Part shown: positions 17,414-26,847 of the stretch, one piece after another
How the letters are laid out: each line of letters begins with the position of its first letter
Numbering within the stretch: the stretch's first letter is position 1
Assembly (NCBI GenBank): GCA_017937685.1
Contig: JAGBDD010000097.1
Location: forward strand, 1-57,932
From: Thermoguttaceae bacterium
Lineage (GTDB): Bacteria; Planctomycetota; Planctomycetia; Pirellulales; Thermoguttaceae
DNA length: 57,932 bases
Direction of reading: 5' to 3'
The notes under the pieces: generated by a model
Told to the model about the DNA's origin: nothing
Databases searched by the model: none
The model's input: the letters and a program-made list of their open reading frames with translations, nothing else
Position numbers and translations under genes: made by a program

Positions 17414-18676
17414 ATGCTTCGCAAATTCCCGAGTAAAGCCCGACGAACCGCCGCGTTCGCGTTCGCCGTCGCCGCGTTTTTCGGCGCGATCTTCGAGGAA
17501 CTCGGCGCGGTCGCCCAATCGCCCGAACTTTTGAACGTTCCCGGCTGGGCGCGCCGAACCGCCGAAAACGGCGTTTGGCAAGTCGCGTCGGGCGTTCCGC
17601 GTCGCGACGTTTTCTTGAACGGCTCGCCCTCCGTCGGCGCCGCGTCGGACGGCGTTTTCGACGGTTCTTTTTCCGGCGCGCTCGGACGTTCGTTCGTCTT
17701 ACGCGGACAGGTTCCGCCGGTACTTTCGCCGTCGACGACGGCGGAAAAAATCGGCGAATCGACCGTTTACGACTCGACCGCGCCTTTCGTTCTCCCGCCT
17801 GTTACCGGCGACGACCCCGAATTCGCGCCGATCGCGCCGACGCTCGACGAAGAAGCGACGACGATTCAAAAGGTTTTCCGATACCGAGACGCGATTTCCG
17901 CGGCGTATATCTTTATGCCGAAAGGCGACGCGAACGGACTCGGCGTTCACGAAGTCGAAGGAAGGATTCTGTTCGCGTTTCCTTGGGAAACAATGCGCGA
18001 ACACACCTGCTTCAACAACGGCTTTTTCCTGTTGGCGCCGAGCTTTAAATACAACCATTGGTCGCAAACGGACGTTCCGAGCGCGCCGTTTAAAATGCCC
18101 GACTCCACCTTCGACGCCGGGCTCACCACCCTCTTCGCGACGAATCTGCGCGACTTGGAGGTAAAGGTCGAAGTTTCGGTCGGCGTCGCGTCGTCGTTTG
18201 AAAAGGTCGACTGCGACGCGTTTTACATCCGCGGGCGGGCGATGGGCGCGCTTCCGATCGATAACGACAAACAAGTGAAGGCGACCGGCGGGCTCATTTA
18301 TTACGACCGAATCGAATACAAAATCGTTCCGAGCGGCGGGATTATTTGGCGCCCGAACGAGCAAAACATTCTGCGCCTCGTTTATCCCGACCCGCGCTGG
18401 TCGCGTTATATCGGCAAGCTAAGCAACGAAACCGACTGGTGGTTTTACATCGGCGGCGAAATCGGCGGCGGACGCTGGCTGATCGAAGATCGCGGCGAAA
18501 CGTTCAACACCGACTACAACGATTACCGCGTCGGTCTCGGGCTGACGTTCGCCTGCGACAAAATGCAAGGCGGCTTTGAAATCGGCGGCGCGTTTGGTCG
18601 CGAACTCGTTTCGAAACAAGGGGTTTGGTACGAGCCGAAAGACGTCGTTTACCTAAAAACCGGCTTTAAGTTTTAA
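17414..18676 (+). CDS. Secreted beta-rich protein, probable outer-membrane barrel (DUF6268-like)
   Basis: 420 residues. The ATG at 17414 has GAGG 6 nt upstream and opens a signal peptide (basic start, then AAFAFAVAAFFGAIF, cleavage near AVAQS). After a Pro/Ser/Thr-rich linker, the last 260 residues alternate polar and hydrophobic positions in strand-like stretches and end in Phe (KTGFKF), as many outer-membrane barrels do. Typical pieces are SGGIIWRPNEQNILRLVYPD and WWFYIGGEIGGGRWLIED. The next gene shares these motifs, so the two are paralogues. I believe they resemble the DUF6268 outer-membrane family, but this assignment is from memory and needs a profile search. No function can be given. 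Confidence 0.7.
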   Translation: MLRKFPSKARRTAAFAFAVAAFFGAIFEELGAVAQSPELLNVPGWARRTAENGVWQVASGVPRRDVFLNGSPSVGAASDGVFDGSFSGALGRSFVLRGQVPPVLSPSTTAEKIGESTVYDSTAPFVLPPVTGDDPEFAPIAPTLDEEATTIQKVFRYRDAISAAYIFMPKGDANGLGVHEVEGRILFAFPWETMREHTCFNNGFFLLAPSFKYNHWSQTDVPSAPFKMPDSTFDAGLTTLFATNLRDLEVKVEVSVGVASSFEKVDCDAFYIRGRAMGALPIDNDKQVKATGGLIYYDRIEYKIVPSGGIIWRPNEQNILRLVYPDPRWSRYIGKLSNETDWWFYIGGEIGGGRWLIEDRGETFNTDYNDYRVGLGLTFACDKMQGGFEIGGAFGRELVSKQGVWYEPKDVVYLKTGFKF

Positions 18677-18684
18677 CCGACGCC

Positions 18685-18725
18685 GCGACGCAAGCGTTCC
18701 CGTTCGGCGCGCGTCGCTTTTTTTT
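18685..18725 (+). terminator. Intrinsic terminator
   Basis: A 7-bp stem (18685-18691 with 18711-18717) followed by eight T residues (18718-18725). It ends the transcript of the preceding beta-rich protein gene. Confidence 0.65.
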
Positions 18726-18842
18726 GCGCTTTTCCCGCCGGTAAAAAATCGGGACGTTTTCTTCCGACCGTCCGGGCAAAATCCGCCGTCCGGCGCGCAA
18801 CTTCCTTTTCCCAACCGTTTTACCGTTCCTTAACGCCGACTC

Positions 18843-20312
18843 GTGTTTCCGTCCGTTTTTTCGCCGCGTCCGTTCGTTCTTTTCGCCGCCTTCGCCGGTC
18901 TTTGCGGCGTCGATTCGTCGACGTTCGGCGCGACGCAAACGGTCGTTCCCCCGGCGAGCGTCGAATTGGAACCGACGGTTCCAACCTCTTCCGACGTCGA
19001 GTTTTATTCCGCCGATTCGAACGATTTCGCGACGATTCCCCCCGCCGAAACCGCCGCGACCTCCGCGTCCGTTTCCGGAAACGCCGAAAACGCCTTTTCT
19101 TTTTTAGACGACGTCCCGTCGCCGTTCCAAATCGACCCCGACGCGTCCCCGTTCCGACTCGGCGGCGGCGCTCCTCCGTTTCGCCTCCCCGACGCGGAAG
19201 TCGACGGCGGCGTCCAAATTTTCGAAATCCCGGAAACGAAAGCGACGCGTTTCGGGCTCCTCTCCGCGCCGGAACTTTCGCCGGAAATCGCCCTAACGCC
19301 GGAGCCGACTTCGAACGCAACCGACGACGTCGAAACGGTTAAGCTCGACCCTTATTTTTCGCGCAGTCCGTCGAGTTGGGCGACGACGTCGATCCGCGAA
19401 GGGCGAAATTCCCTCTTCCAAAGCGTCGGTTTCGAAGCGTCGAGCGCCGCCAATACCGGGGCTCTCCGTTGCGGTTTGCTCGAAACGCGCGCCGACGTAA
19501 CGCTCGGCCTTCCGCTTCCGACCGTTCAAACGCCGCTCCTCGTTTCGCCGACGTTCGCTTGGACGCAAATCGAGACGCCGGAATATCTTCCGACGCCGTT
19601 CGACGACAAACTTTCCCTCTTTTCGCAAGGGTTGGCGTTCCAATATTACGTCCCGCTGAACGAACGCCTTTTGATCAACGTCAACGTTAACGCCTTTTAT
19701 AACACCGATTACCATTCGAGCGCGTCGGACGCTTGGTTTTTCAACGGTTACGCGGCCGCCGCTTGGAAAATCAACCCGACGACGAACCTCCTTTTCGGCG
19801 TTTATCACAATCCCGCGGCGGAAAGTTGGAAAACGATTCCGGTCGGCGGACTCGTTTGGAAACCGCGCGACGACTTCTATTTAGAAGCGATGATTCCTTA
19901 CCCGAAAATCGCCAAGCGCGTCGATTTGGGCGTCGTCGACAAAAATATAAACGCGTCGCCTCACTGGATTTACGTCGCGGGCGAAGTCGGCGGCAACATT
20001 TGGGCGTTCGAAACCGCTTCGACAAACGACGTCGCGTCCCGTCCGTTCGCGACGCCGAACGTCGCCGCCGAACTCGCGGCGCTCCGTCGCGACGCAATTT
20101 GGGCCGGGCGGCAAGCGCGCGTCCGCTACTTCGACTTCCGAATTTTCGCCGGAATCGAAACGAAAACCGGGCGCGACGTCGACTGGGCGCTCGAAGCCGG
20201 CGTCGCGTTGGCCCGCGAATTAACGATTCAAACGACCGACGCCGGCCCCGAATTTAACCGCCGTTACACGCCGAACGCCGTCGGAATCGTTCGTTTCCGC
20301 GCGAGTTATTGA
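18843..20312 (+). CDS. Secreted beta-rich protein, paralogue of the preceding gene
   Basis: 489 residues starting with GTG at 18843. The first 30 residues look like a signal peptide (FVLFAAFAGLCGV, cleavage near TFGA). The ribosome site is weak, so the start is moderately certain. A Pro/Ala/Thr-rich, disorder-like stretch runs to about residue 150. The C-terminal part shares with its neighbour the motif GGLVWKPRDDFYLEAMIPYP, then WIYVAGEVGGNIWAFE, and ends in a strand (VGIVRFRASY). It was probably produced by tandem duplication and is a likely outer-membrane barrel of unknown role. It carries a longer linker, plus an insert near residues 400-425 (RPFATPNVAAELAALRRD) that the first copy lacks. 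Confidence 0.68.
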   Translation: MFPSVFSPRPFVLFAAFAGLCGVDSSTFGATQTVVPPASVELEPTVPTSSDVEFYSADSNDFATIPPAETAATSASVSGNAENAFSFLDDVPSPFQIDPDASPFRLGGGAPPFRLPDAEVDGGVQIFEIPETKATRFGLLSAPELSPEIALTPEPTSNATDDVETVKLDPYFSRSPSSWATTSIREGRNSLFQSVGFEASSAANTGALRCGLLETRADVTLGLPLPTVQTPLLVSPTFAWTQIETPEYLPTPFDDKLSLFSQGLAFQYYVPLNERLLINVNVNAFYNTDYHSSASDAWFFNGYAAAAWKINPTTNLLFGVYHNPAAESWKTIPVGGLVWKPRDDFYLEAMIPYPKIAKRVDLGVVDKNINASPHWIYVAGEVGGNIWAFETASTNDVASRPFATPNVAAELAALRRDAIWAGRQARVRYFDFRIFAGIETKTGRDVDWALEAGVALARELTIQTTDAGPEFNRRYTPNAVGIVRFRASY

Positions 20313-20619
20313 CCGACGAACGCCCCTTCCGTCTTGCCCAAACCTCCTATTTTCACCATTCCGTCCGACGCGACGCAAAATCGACGGGGGCGTTAAAAAA
20401 ATCGCGAAATCGGATATAATAAAGGAACGAGCGCGTTCGTCCGACGTTCGGCGCCGCCCCGCGACCCGCTCTCGTTGCGACCTCCGTCAAACGCGCCTTC
20501 CCAAACGCCGCGTTTCCCCTATATTAACGCCGTCGCAACCGCCCCAAACTCCCTGTTTCCCTATCTTTCCAACCGAACGCCGCCGCGCCGACCGGGCGTT
20601 CTTAGAAAGCGCATCGACA
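20313..20619. other. Intergenic region and leader before rsmE
   Basis: 307 nt without a gene. It contains the promoter at 20393-20420 followed by a leader of about 190 nt. No riboswitch-like fold was recognised by eye. Confidence 0.5.
20393..20420 (+). promoter_or_regulatory. Promoter of the rsmE operon
   Basis: A perfect TATAAT at 20415-20420 followed by AAAGGAACG; a weak TTAAAA at 20393-20398 serves as -35 with a 16-nt spacer. Confidence 0.5.
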
Positions 20620-21501
20620 ATGAGCGACCTTTTTTACATCGACCCGAACGAACGCCGCGCCTTAACGGACGGCGTCGCCGTTTTGACCGGCTCCGAAGCC
20701 CGCCATCTGACGAAAGTTTTGCGCCAAAAAGTCGGCGACGAAGCGACGCTCTTCGACGGAACCGGCAAAGAATACCGTTGCGAAATTACCTCGATCGCGA
20801 AAGAACGGGTCGAACTCGCCGTCTTGGAAACCCGCGAAGACTCCCGCGAACCGGACGTCGCGCTGACGGCGGTCGTCGCGCTCCCCAAGGGCGACCGGCA
20901 AAAATGGGCGCTCGAAAAGCTGACCGAACTCGGCGTCCGCCGCTTCATTCCGCTCGACGCCGAACGCGCCGACGTCAAGTTCGACGCGAACGTCCGCGAA
21001 CGCCTCGAACGCCAAGTTCTCGAAGCGTCGAAGCAATGCGGTCGCTTGCGCCTCCTCGAAGTGCTTCCGTCCGTCGCGTCGTCGGAACTTCCGGCGCTCG
21101 TCGAATTGATCGAAGCGCGCCGCGCCGGAAAGTCGCTCTCTTCCGAGACTTGCGCCGCCGACCTCGGCCTTTCCGACGCCGCCGAAAAACTCCGCGTTCG
21201 TTTCGGCGCTACCGATCTTTTCGACGAAATCGGCCCCGACGCCAACGTTTTACGCGTCGTCGCGCACCCGATTTCCGACGGCTTTTTCGGTCAACAAAGT
21301 TTCCCGGAGTTGATTCGCTCGCTCGGCGACAAAACGCCGCAAAGCGTTTTCCTCTTAATCGGCCCGGTCGGCGGATTCTCCGACGGCGAAGTTTCGTCCG
21401 CCGTCGAAGCCGGTTGGAAACCGCTCGACTTGGGCGACCAAGTGTACCGCGTCGAGACCGCCGCGATCGTCGCCGCCGCGCTTTTCCTTCATTTGAAATA
21501 A
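20620..21501 (+). CDS. rsmE: 16S rRNA m3U1498 methyltransferase
   Basis: Methylates N3 of U1498 in 16S rRNA using S-adenosylmethionine. The N-terminal PUA-like part shows GSEARHLTKVLRQKVGD, and the SPOUT domain shows ALPKGDRQKWALEKLTELGV and the knot motifs LIGPVGGFSDGEV and LGDQVYRVETAAI. At 293 residues it is about 45 longer than usual. The extra material is an insert at about 150-205, between LLEVLPSVAS and the AHP strand. AGAAAG precedes the ATG. It is the first gene of a likely four-gene operon with gaps of 61, 35 and 63 nt. Confidence 0.93.
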   Translation: MSDLFYIDPNERRALTDGVAVLTGSEARHLTKVLRQKVGDEATLFDGTGKEYRCEITSIAKERVELAVLETREDSREPDVALTAVVALPKGDRQKWALEKLTELGVRRFIPLDAERADVKFDANVRERLERQVLEASKQCGRLRLLEVLPSVASSELPALVELIEARRAGKSLSSETCAADLGLSDAAEKLRVRFGATDLFDEIGPDANVLRVVAHPISDGFFGQQSFPELIRSLGDKTPQSVFLLIGPVGGFSDGEVSSAVEAGWKPLDLGDQVYRVETAAIVAAALFLHLK

Positions 21502-21562
21502 AACGCCGCGACGCAACCTATGCCGTTAAACGATTAACGTTAACCAAAGCAAGTTTTTCCGA

Positions 21563-23092
21563 ATGTCCGAAACAACCGAAACGAATCTCGAACTCGCGAC
21601 GAAAAGCTGGTTGCGGCGCTTCGTCGCGCTTTTCTCGGCGACATATTGGCGCGAATGGTTCGCTCGTCCTTGCGGCGGTCGCGAAGTCCTTTGGCTCGCC
21701 GCGCCGATCATCGTCTCGTCCGGCTCCGTCGCGATTATGAACTTCGCCGACCGCGTTTTCCTTACTTGGTTGGACAAAAACGCGATGAGCGCGTCGTTTA
21801 CATCCGGCTGTTTGTATTGGGGTTTGTCGGCGTTTCCGTTCGGAATCGCGGCGTTTGTGAACGCGTTCGTCGCCCAATACTTCGGAGCGAAACAAGACCG
21901 CCGAATCGGCCCGGTCGTTTGGCAGGGCGTCTTCGTCGGCGTCCTTTTCGGCCCCCTTTTCGTTCTTGCGACGCCCCTTGTCGAACGACTTTTTGTCGCG
22001 TTCGGGCATTCGCCGGAAATCGTTCGTTTCGAAACCGTTTATTGGTTTTACTTTGCGTTGGGCGCGCCGGCGTTGATCGCGAGCGAATCGTTGGCGGCGT
22101 TTTTTAGCGGACGGCGCGAAATGAAGACGGTGATGGTCGCCGGGTTAATCTCCGTCGCGCTGAATATCGTCCTCGACTATCTCCTCATTTTCGGCGTCGC
22201 CGGTTGCTGCGCTTGGGGAATCGCCGGGGCCGCGATCGCGACGGCGATTTCGATTTGGGCAAAGTTTTTCATTCTCCTTGCGACGATGCTAAGACGCGAC
22301 CGCGACGGACGTTACAACGTTCGCGGCGGGTTTCGTTTCGACCGTTCGGAGTTCGTCCGACTCTTCCGTTTCGGCGCGCGAAGTTCGGCGCAAACGACCG
22401 GCGAAAACTGGTGTTACACGATGTTCATCCTCTTAATCGGCGTTTGCGGCGAGACGGCGAGCGCGGCGACGGCGATCGCGTTCAATCTCGACTTTTTAGC
22501 GTTTATGCCGATCGTCGGAATCGGCGTCGCGGTAACGACGCTCGTCGGAAACCAAGTAGGAGCGGGACTTCCGAATTTAGCGGCGCGGGCTACGCAAACG
22601 TCGATCGCGTTGGCGACGCCGTTCATCGGCGCTTTAACGCTCGCTTTCGTCGTCGCGCCGAACTTTTTTCTCGACTTTTACGCGATGAAAAATCCCGCCG
22701 AGTTCGAACCGATTCGCGCAACGACGGCGAACGTTTTACGTTTCGTCGCCGTTTACCTGCTGGCCGACGCGCTGAACGTTATTTTCGCGTCGGCGTTGCG
22801 CGGAGCGGGCGACGCTAACTTCATTATGAAGGCGACGTTAGTCGTTTTCGTTCCGATCGTCGTCGCGGCGTTCGTCGGCGTTTTCGGTTTCGGACGCGGC
22901 GTTTACTGGTGCTGGTCGCTGATGACGCTTTACGTCTTTGCCGCCGGAACCCTTTTCGCCGTCCGGTTTTATCGCGGCGCTTGGAGAAACGCGTCGCTCG
23001 TCGAAGTCGATTTGCTCGACGAAGGAAAATCGCCGGAAACGCCGAAAACTCCGTTATCGCAAGACTTTAAAAACGACGACGCCCGAAATTAA
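21563..23092 (+). CDS. MATE family efflux transporter
   Basis: An inner-membrane multidrug/toxin extrusion protein of 509 residues with about 12 hydrophobic helices in two similar halves. A cytoplasmic N-terminus of about 50 residues precedes LWLAAPIIVSSGSVAIMNFADRVFLTWLD, the typical first MATE helices. Further matches are ALNIVLDYLLIFG at the end of the first half, and VGIGVAVTTLVGNQVGAG and SALRGAGDANFIMKATL in the second. MATE proteins export drugs, organic cations or lipids using Na+ or H+; the substrate is unknown. The C-terminal 35 residues are polar. It lies 61 nt after rsmE and 35 nt before the ExbD-like gene. Confidence 0.9.
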   Translation: MSETTETNLELATKSWLRRFVALFSATYWREWFARPCGGREVLWLAAPIIVSSGSVAIMNFADRVFLTWLDKNAMSASFTSGCLYWGLSAFPFGIAAFVNAFVAQYFGAKQDRRIGPVVWQGVFVGVLFGPLFVLATPLVERLFVAFGHSPEIVRFETVYWFYFALGAPALIASESLAAFFSGRREMKTVMVAGLISVALNIVLDYLLIFGVAGCCAWGIAGAAIATAISIWAKFFILLATMLRRDRDGRYNVRGGFRFDRSEFVRLFRFGARSSAQTTGENWCYTMFILLIGVCGETASAATAIAFNLDFLAFMPIVGIGVAVTTLVGNQVGAGLPNLAARATQTSIALATPFIGALTLAFVVAPNFFLDFYAMKNPAEFEPIRATTANVLRFVAVYLLADALNVIFASALRGAGDANFIMKATLVVFVPIVVAAFVGVFGFGRGVYWCWSLMTLYVFAAGTLFAVRFYRGAWRNASLVEVDLLDEGKSPETPKTPLSQDFKNDDARN

Positions 23093-23127
23093 CGTTTGTC
23101 CCTTTCCCGTTCGTTAAGGAAATTTCG

Positions 23128-23580
23128 ATGAAATCGCCGACTGCGAAAACGCGCAACGCCGCCTTGGAGTTAAACTTAACGTCGATGATCGACGTTATTT
23201 TTCTCCTCTTAATTTTCTTCGTCTTCACCTCCGACTTTAAAGAGGCGGAAAAGCTCCTTCCGACGAAACTTTCCGCCGTCGGTCTCGTCGACGCGCCGCT
23301 CGAACAACGAGAACGCGATCTCGGCAAAATAACGGTTCGCGTCGCCGCAAATCCCGACGGCGCGCTAACTTGGACGGTCGACGGAAACCGCGTCGATTCG
23401 TTGGCGGCGGTCGAGGAAACGCTCGCCGCGCTCCAAGAAATCGACCCGACCGTTCCGGTCGTCCTCGACCCGGAGCGCGGCGTCGCGATCGAAAGCGTTC
23501 TCGACGTTTACGACGCCGCCAGGCGCGTCGGTTTGAGCAAAATCCAGTTCGCCGCCAATCCCGAAACGCTAACGCGCTAA
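23128..23580 (+). CDS. ExbD/TolR-like biopolymer transport protein
   Basis: A 150-residue inner-membrane protein with one N-terminal helix (LNLTSMIDVIFLLLIFFVFTS) carrying the conserved Asp of ExbD/TolR proteins, and a periplasmic domain after it. ExbD proteins normally work with ExbB/TolQ to pass proton-motive force to the outer membrane or other periplasmic parts. No ExbB is seen anywhere in this window, so the partner must be encoded elsewhere. AAGGA sits 8 nt before the ATG. The adjacent gene (63 nt downstream) encodes a large secreted TPR-like protein that could be part of the same assembly, since TPR proteins commonly accompany ExbB/ExbD sets. Confidence 0.9.
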   Translation: MKSPTAKTRNAALELNLTSMIDVIFLLLIFFVFTSDFKEAEKLLPTKLSAVGLVDAPLEQRERDLGKITVRVAANPDGALTWTVDGNRVDSLAAVEETLAALQEIDPTVPVVLDPERGVAIESVLDVYDAARRVGLSKIQFAANPETLTR

Positions 23581-23643
23581 CCGTCGTCGCGGCAATCGCA
23601 TTCATCACAATCACTTGTTTTCAAACATTTTACGAGTCGTCCA

Positions 23644-26583
23644 ATGAATCTTCCGTCGCTCCGAACGCCCTCCCGCTCTTCTCTTCGACTCGTCCTTCTT
23701 TGCGCGGCGCTCGGCGGATTTCCCAACGCCGACGCAACGCGTTTCGTTTCAACGACTAACGCCGCCGAACCGCCGCGCGCCGTTTGGACGCCGCCGAGTT
23801 TCGACGAATTTTCCGTCGACCTCCGTTTCGCCGACGCGCTCGTTTCTCGACGTCTTGTCGCGCAAGCCGACGCCGAACTTGCTCGACTTGAATCGAGCCT
23901 TTCGCAAGCGACGCAAAATCAACGTTTTCAATTCGGAAACGTCGCCGTTCGCGCCGCCGTCGAGTCGAGCCGCCTTTTAACCGCCGACGACCGCGCCGCC
24001 GTCGCCGCTCGAATCGGAGCCGTTCGCGCCGCCGTCGAACCCGGATTCGCGGCGTCGTCCGACGCAACGTCGTCAACGACGAACCCGTTGCAAACGCTCG
24101 ACTTCGACGCCGTTCTTGGCCCCGAACCGCTCGCCGACGCCGCGCTCGAATACGCCGCCGCGCTCGTTCGCGCCTTTTACGAACTCGGCGTTCTCGACGT
24201 CGAATCAAACGACGCAACGTCGCTCGAAACGACGTCCGACGCAACCGACGCGACTTTCGCCGACTCGCCGTTCCTAAGCGCCGCGTTCGAAACGTCGACC
24301 GCGCTCGTCCGCCGCCTTCCGCCGGAAAAGAGCCGACTATTCGTTTATTGGAGCGCGAAAACGCTCCTCGCCCGCGCCGACGCAAGCGCCGACGACGCCC
24401 AACTTTACCGGCAAGCGACGCAAGCCGCGAAAGTCCTTTGCGCCGACGCCGACAAGCGACGCGACGCCGCCGATTATTTCTTCGCCCGGCTCCTTCTCGT
24501 CGAAACGGCGCGGCGACAAGGCGACGTCGAAACGGCGACGCGCTTGATCGGCCAAACGCTCGACGACGCGTCGCAAGCGCCGAACGACGACGACGCGCCG
24601 CAAGAACTCGCCGTCGCGCTCGTCGCGGAGGAAATTCGCCTCCTTTCGCTCGAATCAAAACCCTTTGACGCGGCGAAACTTGCGTCGACCGACGTCGACC
24701 TTTTGAACCGCCCGACGACGATCGGCCCGGCGCGTTTTGCCGACCGCTTTTTCGACGTTTTCGCCGACCGCGATTTCGCCCGCGTCGCCGCGTTTTTGAA
24801 CGCCGCCTCCGCGCTCGCCGATTCCGAAACGTCGGAAAACGCCCCGTCGTCCGTCGACGCCAACGACGCAACCGTTTCCGGTTCCTCAACTTCCGCCGCG
24901 CCCGAAATTTCGCCGCAAGACGCGCTCGCCGCCGCTCGCGCCGCCGCCGACCGCTTGCCGACGAACTTTTGGCGGGCCCGCGCTTCCTTGCTTCTTCGCG
25001 AAACAAGCGTCGCGTCCGCCGATTGGCGAACGACGGAAGCCGTTGCGGAAGAACGATTTCGCGCCGACGATTGGGAAGCCGCGCTCGCCGAATACGACCG
25101 AGCCGCCGACGCCGCGAAAGCCGCCGGAGACGACGCCGACGCGTTTCGGCTCGCTGCGACCGCCGCCGGAATCGTCGATAAAATCTTGCGCGACAGGTTG
25201 TTCAAGTCGAGCGAACTTTCGTCGACCGACGCCGATTTTTGGCGACTTGAAGCCGCGCGACGTTTTGCAGCGGCGGCCCGTTCGCGCCCCGACGACGAAC
25301 TCGCGCCGCGCCTTTTCCTCTTAGCGATTCAACGCGCTCAAGACTCGGAAAACGCCGCGTTAAACGGCGAAAACAACGCGACTTCCGAAAACGGCGCGAA
25401 GTCGCCAAACGCTCCCGACGTCGCGACATTACGTCGCGACTATTTAACCCTCTTCCCGACGGCGGAGAATCGCGGCGCGTTCGCCAACGAGTCGGCCCGA
25501 CTCGCGCTTGCCGACGGAAAGTTAGACGGCGCGGCGTTTTACGTCGACGCGGTTTCGCCCGACGATCCCGTTTTTTCGGAAACGCTCGCGCTCGCCGACG
25601 CGCTCGCAAGAGCCCAATTCGCCGCCGTCAACGCCGATTCGCCCGACGCCGACGCGCAAAACGCCGCCGCTTTCGCCGACGCGGTCAAACGCTTCCTCGC
25701 GAAAACGACCGCCGCGCCGACGCCGGATTCCGCCGCCGAAACGCCGCTCGCCGTTCAAGTTAAAGAAGCGGCGGAAAAATTGACGGCGGAAAATTCGACG
25801 CCGACCGACGACGCCGTTTTGACGCGCCTTTTCGATCTTCCGCGCCCGACGCAAATCGCCGCCGACGCGGAACTTATCGCCGCGTTCGAAACGCTCCTCG
25901 ACCGTTGGGACGCCGCGCTCGCCGACGCCGCCCCCGAACGCGCCGCGCTTCGCGCCGACGTTCAAGCGAAACGCCTCGCGCTCCGCCTCGACGCGGGCCA
26001 AACCGACGCCGTCCTTCGCGACCTCGCGAACCTCGAAGAAGCGACGCAAAGCGCCGGACTCGAAACGCTCGAACGCCTCTTAATTTTCGCCGAAAAAACG
26101 CCCCGCGAAACGAAAATCAAAATTGGAAACGCCGCTCTCGCCTCGCTCGACGCGCCAAAAACCGGTCAATCCGCGCAAAATACGCAAATTGCGAAAGCGG
26201 CGCAAGAAAAACGGTCGCTTATCCGGGCCCGCGCGCTTCGCCTCGCCGGAAAAACGCAAGAGTCGCTGACGCTTTTCGCGCAAATTCGCCGTCAAAATCC
26301 GAAAAATCTCGACGCGACGCTCGGAATCGCCGAAATTTTGACCGCGCAAAACGCCCCGAAAGCGCTCGAGCAAGCCGTCCGTTATTGGAGCGACGCCGCC
26401 GACCTCGTTCCCGTCGGCTCGCCCGCTTGGTGGGACGCTAAAGAACGCGTCGTCGAAATTTACGTCCGCACCGATCGCCGCGACCAAGCCCGCAAAATGC
26501 TCCGAACCCTTTGGTTGACGCGCTCCGACGCAAGCGATCCAAATCGCCGCGCTCGTTGGGAACGCCTCGTCGGCGCCGAGTAA
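23644..26583 (+). CDS. Large secreted TPR-like protein
   Basis: 979 residues, extremely Ala/Glu/Asp-rich. It begins with a signal peptide (SLRLVLLCAALGGF, cleavage likely near ADA or NAAE). The rest is almost entirely alpha-helical in appearance, with repeated A..A/L..A spacing. The clearest tetratricopeptide-like repeats are near the C-terminus (ARALRLAGKTQESLTLFAQIRRQNP, then EILTAQNAPKALEQAVRYWSDAADL, then EIYVRTDRRDQARKMLRTL). A scaffold role in the periplasm, probably with the ExbD-like protein, is inference. The protein has no recognised catalytic motif. Its low-complexity Thr/Ser/Asp stretches (for example residues 135-150 and 190-205) look like linkers. Confidence 0.78.
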   Translation: MNLPSLRTPSRSSLRLVLLCAALGGFPNADATRFVSTTNAAEPPRAVWTPPSFDEFSVDLRFADALVSRRLVAQADAELARLESSLSQATQNQRFQFGNVAVRAAVESSRLLTADDRAAVAARIGAVRAAVEPGFAASSDATSSTTNPLQTLDFDAVLGPEPLADAALEYAAALVRAFYELGVLDVESNDATSLETTSDATDATFADSPFLSAAFETSTALVRRLPPEKSRLFVYWSAKTLLARADASADDAQLYRQATQAAKVLCADADKRRDAADYFFARLLLVETARRQGDVETATRLIGQTLDDASQAPNDDDAPQELAVALVAEEIRLLSLESKPFDAAKLASTDVDLLNRPTTIGPARFADRFFDVFADRDFARVAAFLNAASALADSETSENAPSSVDANDATVSGSSTSAAPEISPQDALAAARAAADRLPTNFWRARASLLLRETSVASADWRTTEAVAEERFRADDWEAALAEYDRAADAAKAAGDDADAFRLAATAAGIVDKILRDRLFKSSELSSTDADFWRLEAARRFAAAARSRPDDELAPRLFLLAIQRAQDSENAALNGENNATSENGAKSPNAPDVATLRRDYLTLFPTAENRGAFANESARLALADGKLDGAAFYVDAVSPDDPVFSETLALADALARAQFAAVNADSPDADAQNAAAFADAVKRFLAKTTAAPTPDSAAETPLAVQVKEAAEKLTAENSTPTDDAVLTRLFDLPRPTQIAADAELIAAFETLLDRWDAALADAAPERAALRADVQAKRLALRLDAGQTDAVLRDLANLEEATQSAGLETLERLLIFAEKTPRETKIKIGNAALASLDAPKTGQSAQNTQIAKAAQEKRSLIRARALRLAGKTQESLTLFAQIRRQNPKNLDATLGIAEILTAQNAPKALEQAVRYWSDAADLVPVGSPAWWDAKERVVEIYVRTDRRDQARKMLRTLWLTRSDASDPNRRARWERLVGAE

Positions 26584-26711
26584 AGCCGTTCGACGCGGGC
26601 AACGTCGCCGCCCATTTTTCGTATTTTCTCCATTTTATTGCGCCAACCCATCGCGGTCGAGCAAACGTCGAGAAACAAGAGAAGAAACGGCGCAAACGGG
26701 CGCGACGGCTC

Positions 26712-26739
26712 TTTTCATCTTCGCCGAAACGGGTATAAT
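26712..26739 (+). promoter_or_regulatory. Promoter of serS
   Basis: A perfect TATAAT at 26734-26739 followed by AGAGACG, with a weak TTTTCA at 26712-26717. The leader to the ATG at 26848 is about 100 nt. Confidence 0.55.
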
Positions 26740-26847
26740 AGAGACGAAAACCGAAACGCGCCGACGCCGTTTCGGTCGTTTCGGAAGAAGCGGGGCGTTC
26801 CCGCGTCGCCGCTCAAGCCCTCGTTCGCTTAAACAGGAATCCGCGTT

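Noticed and set aside
20475..21740. 421-codon plus-strand frame across rsmE and the MATE start
   Set aside because: Arg-rich alternate frame of the rsmE region; rsmE motifs occupy the correct frame.
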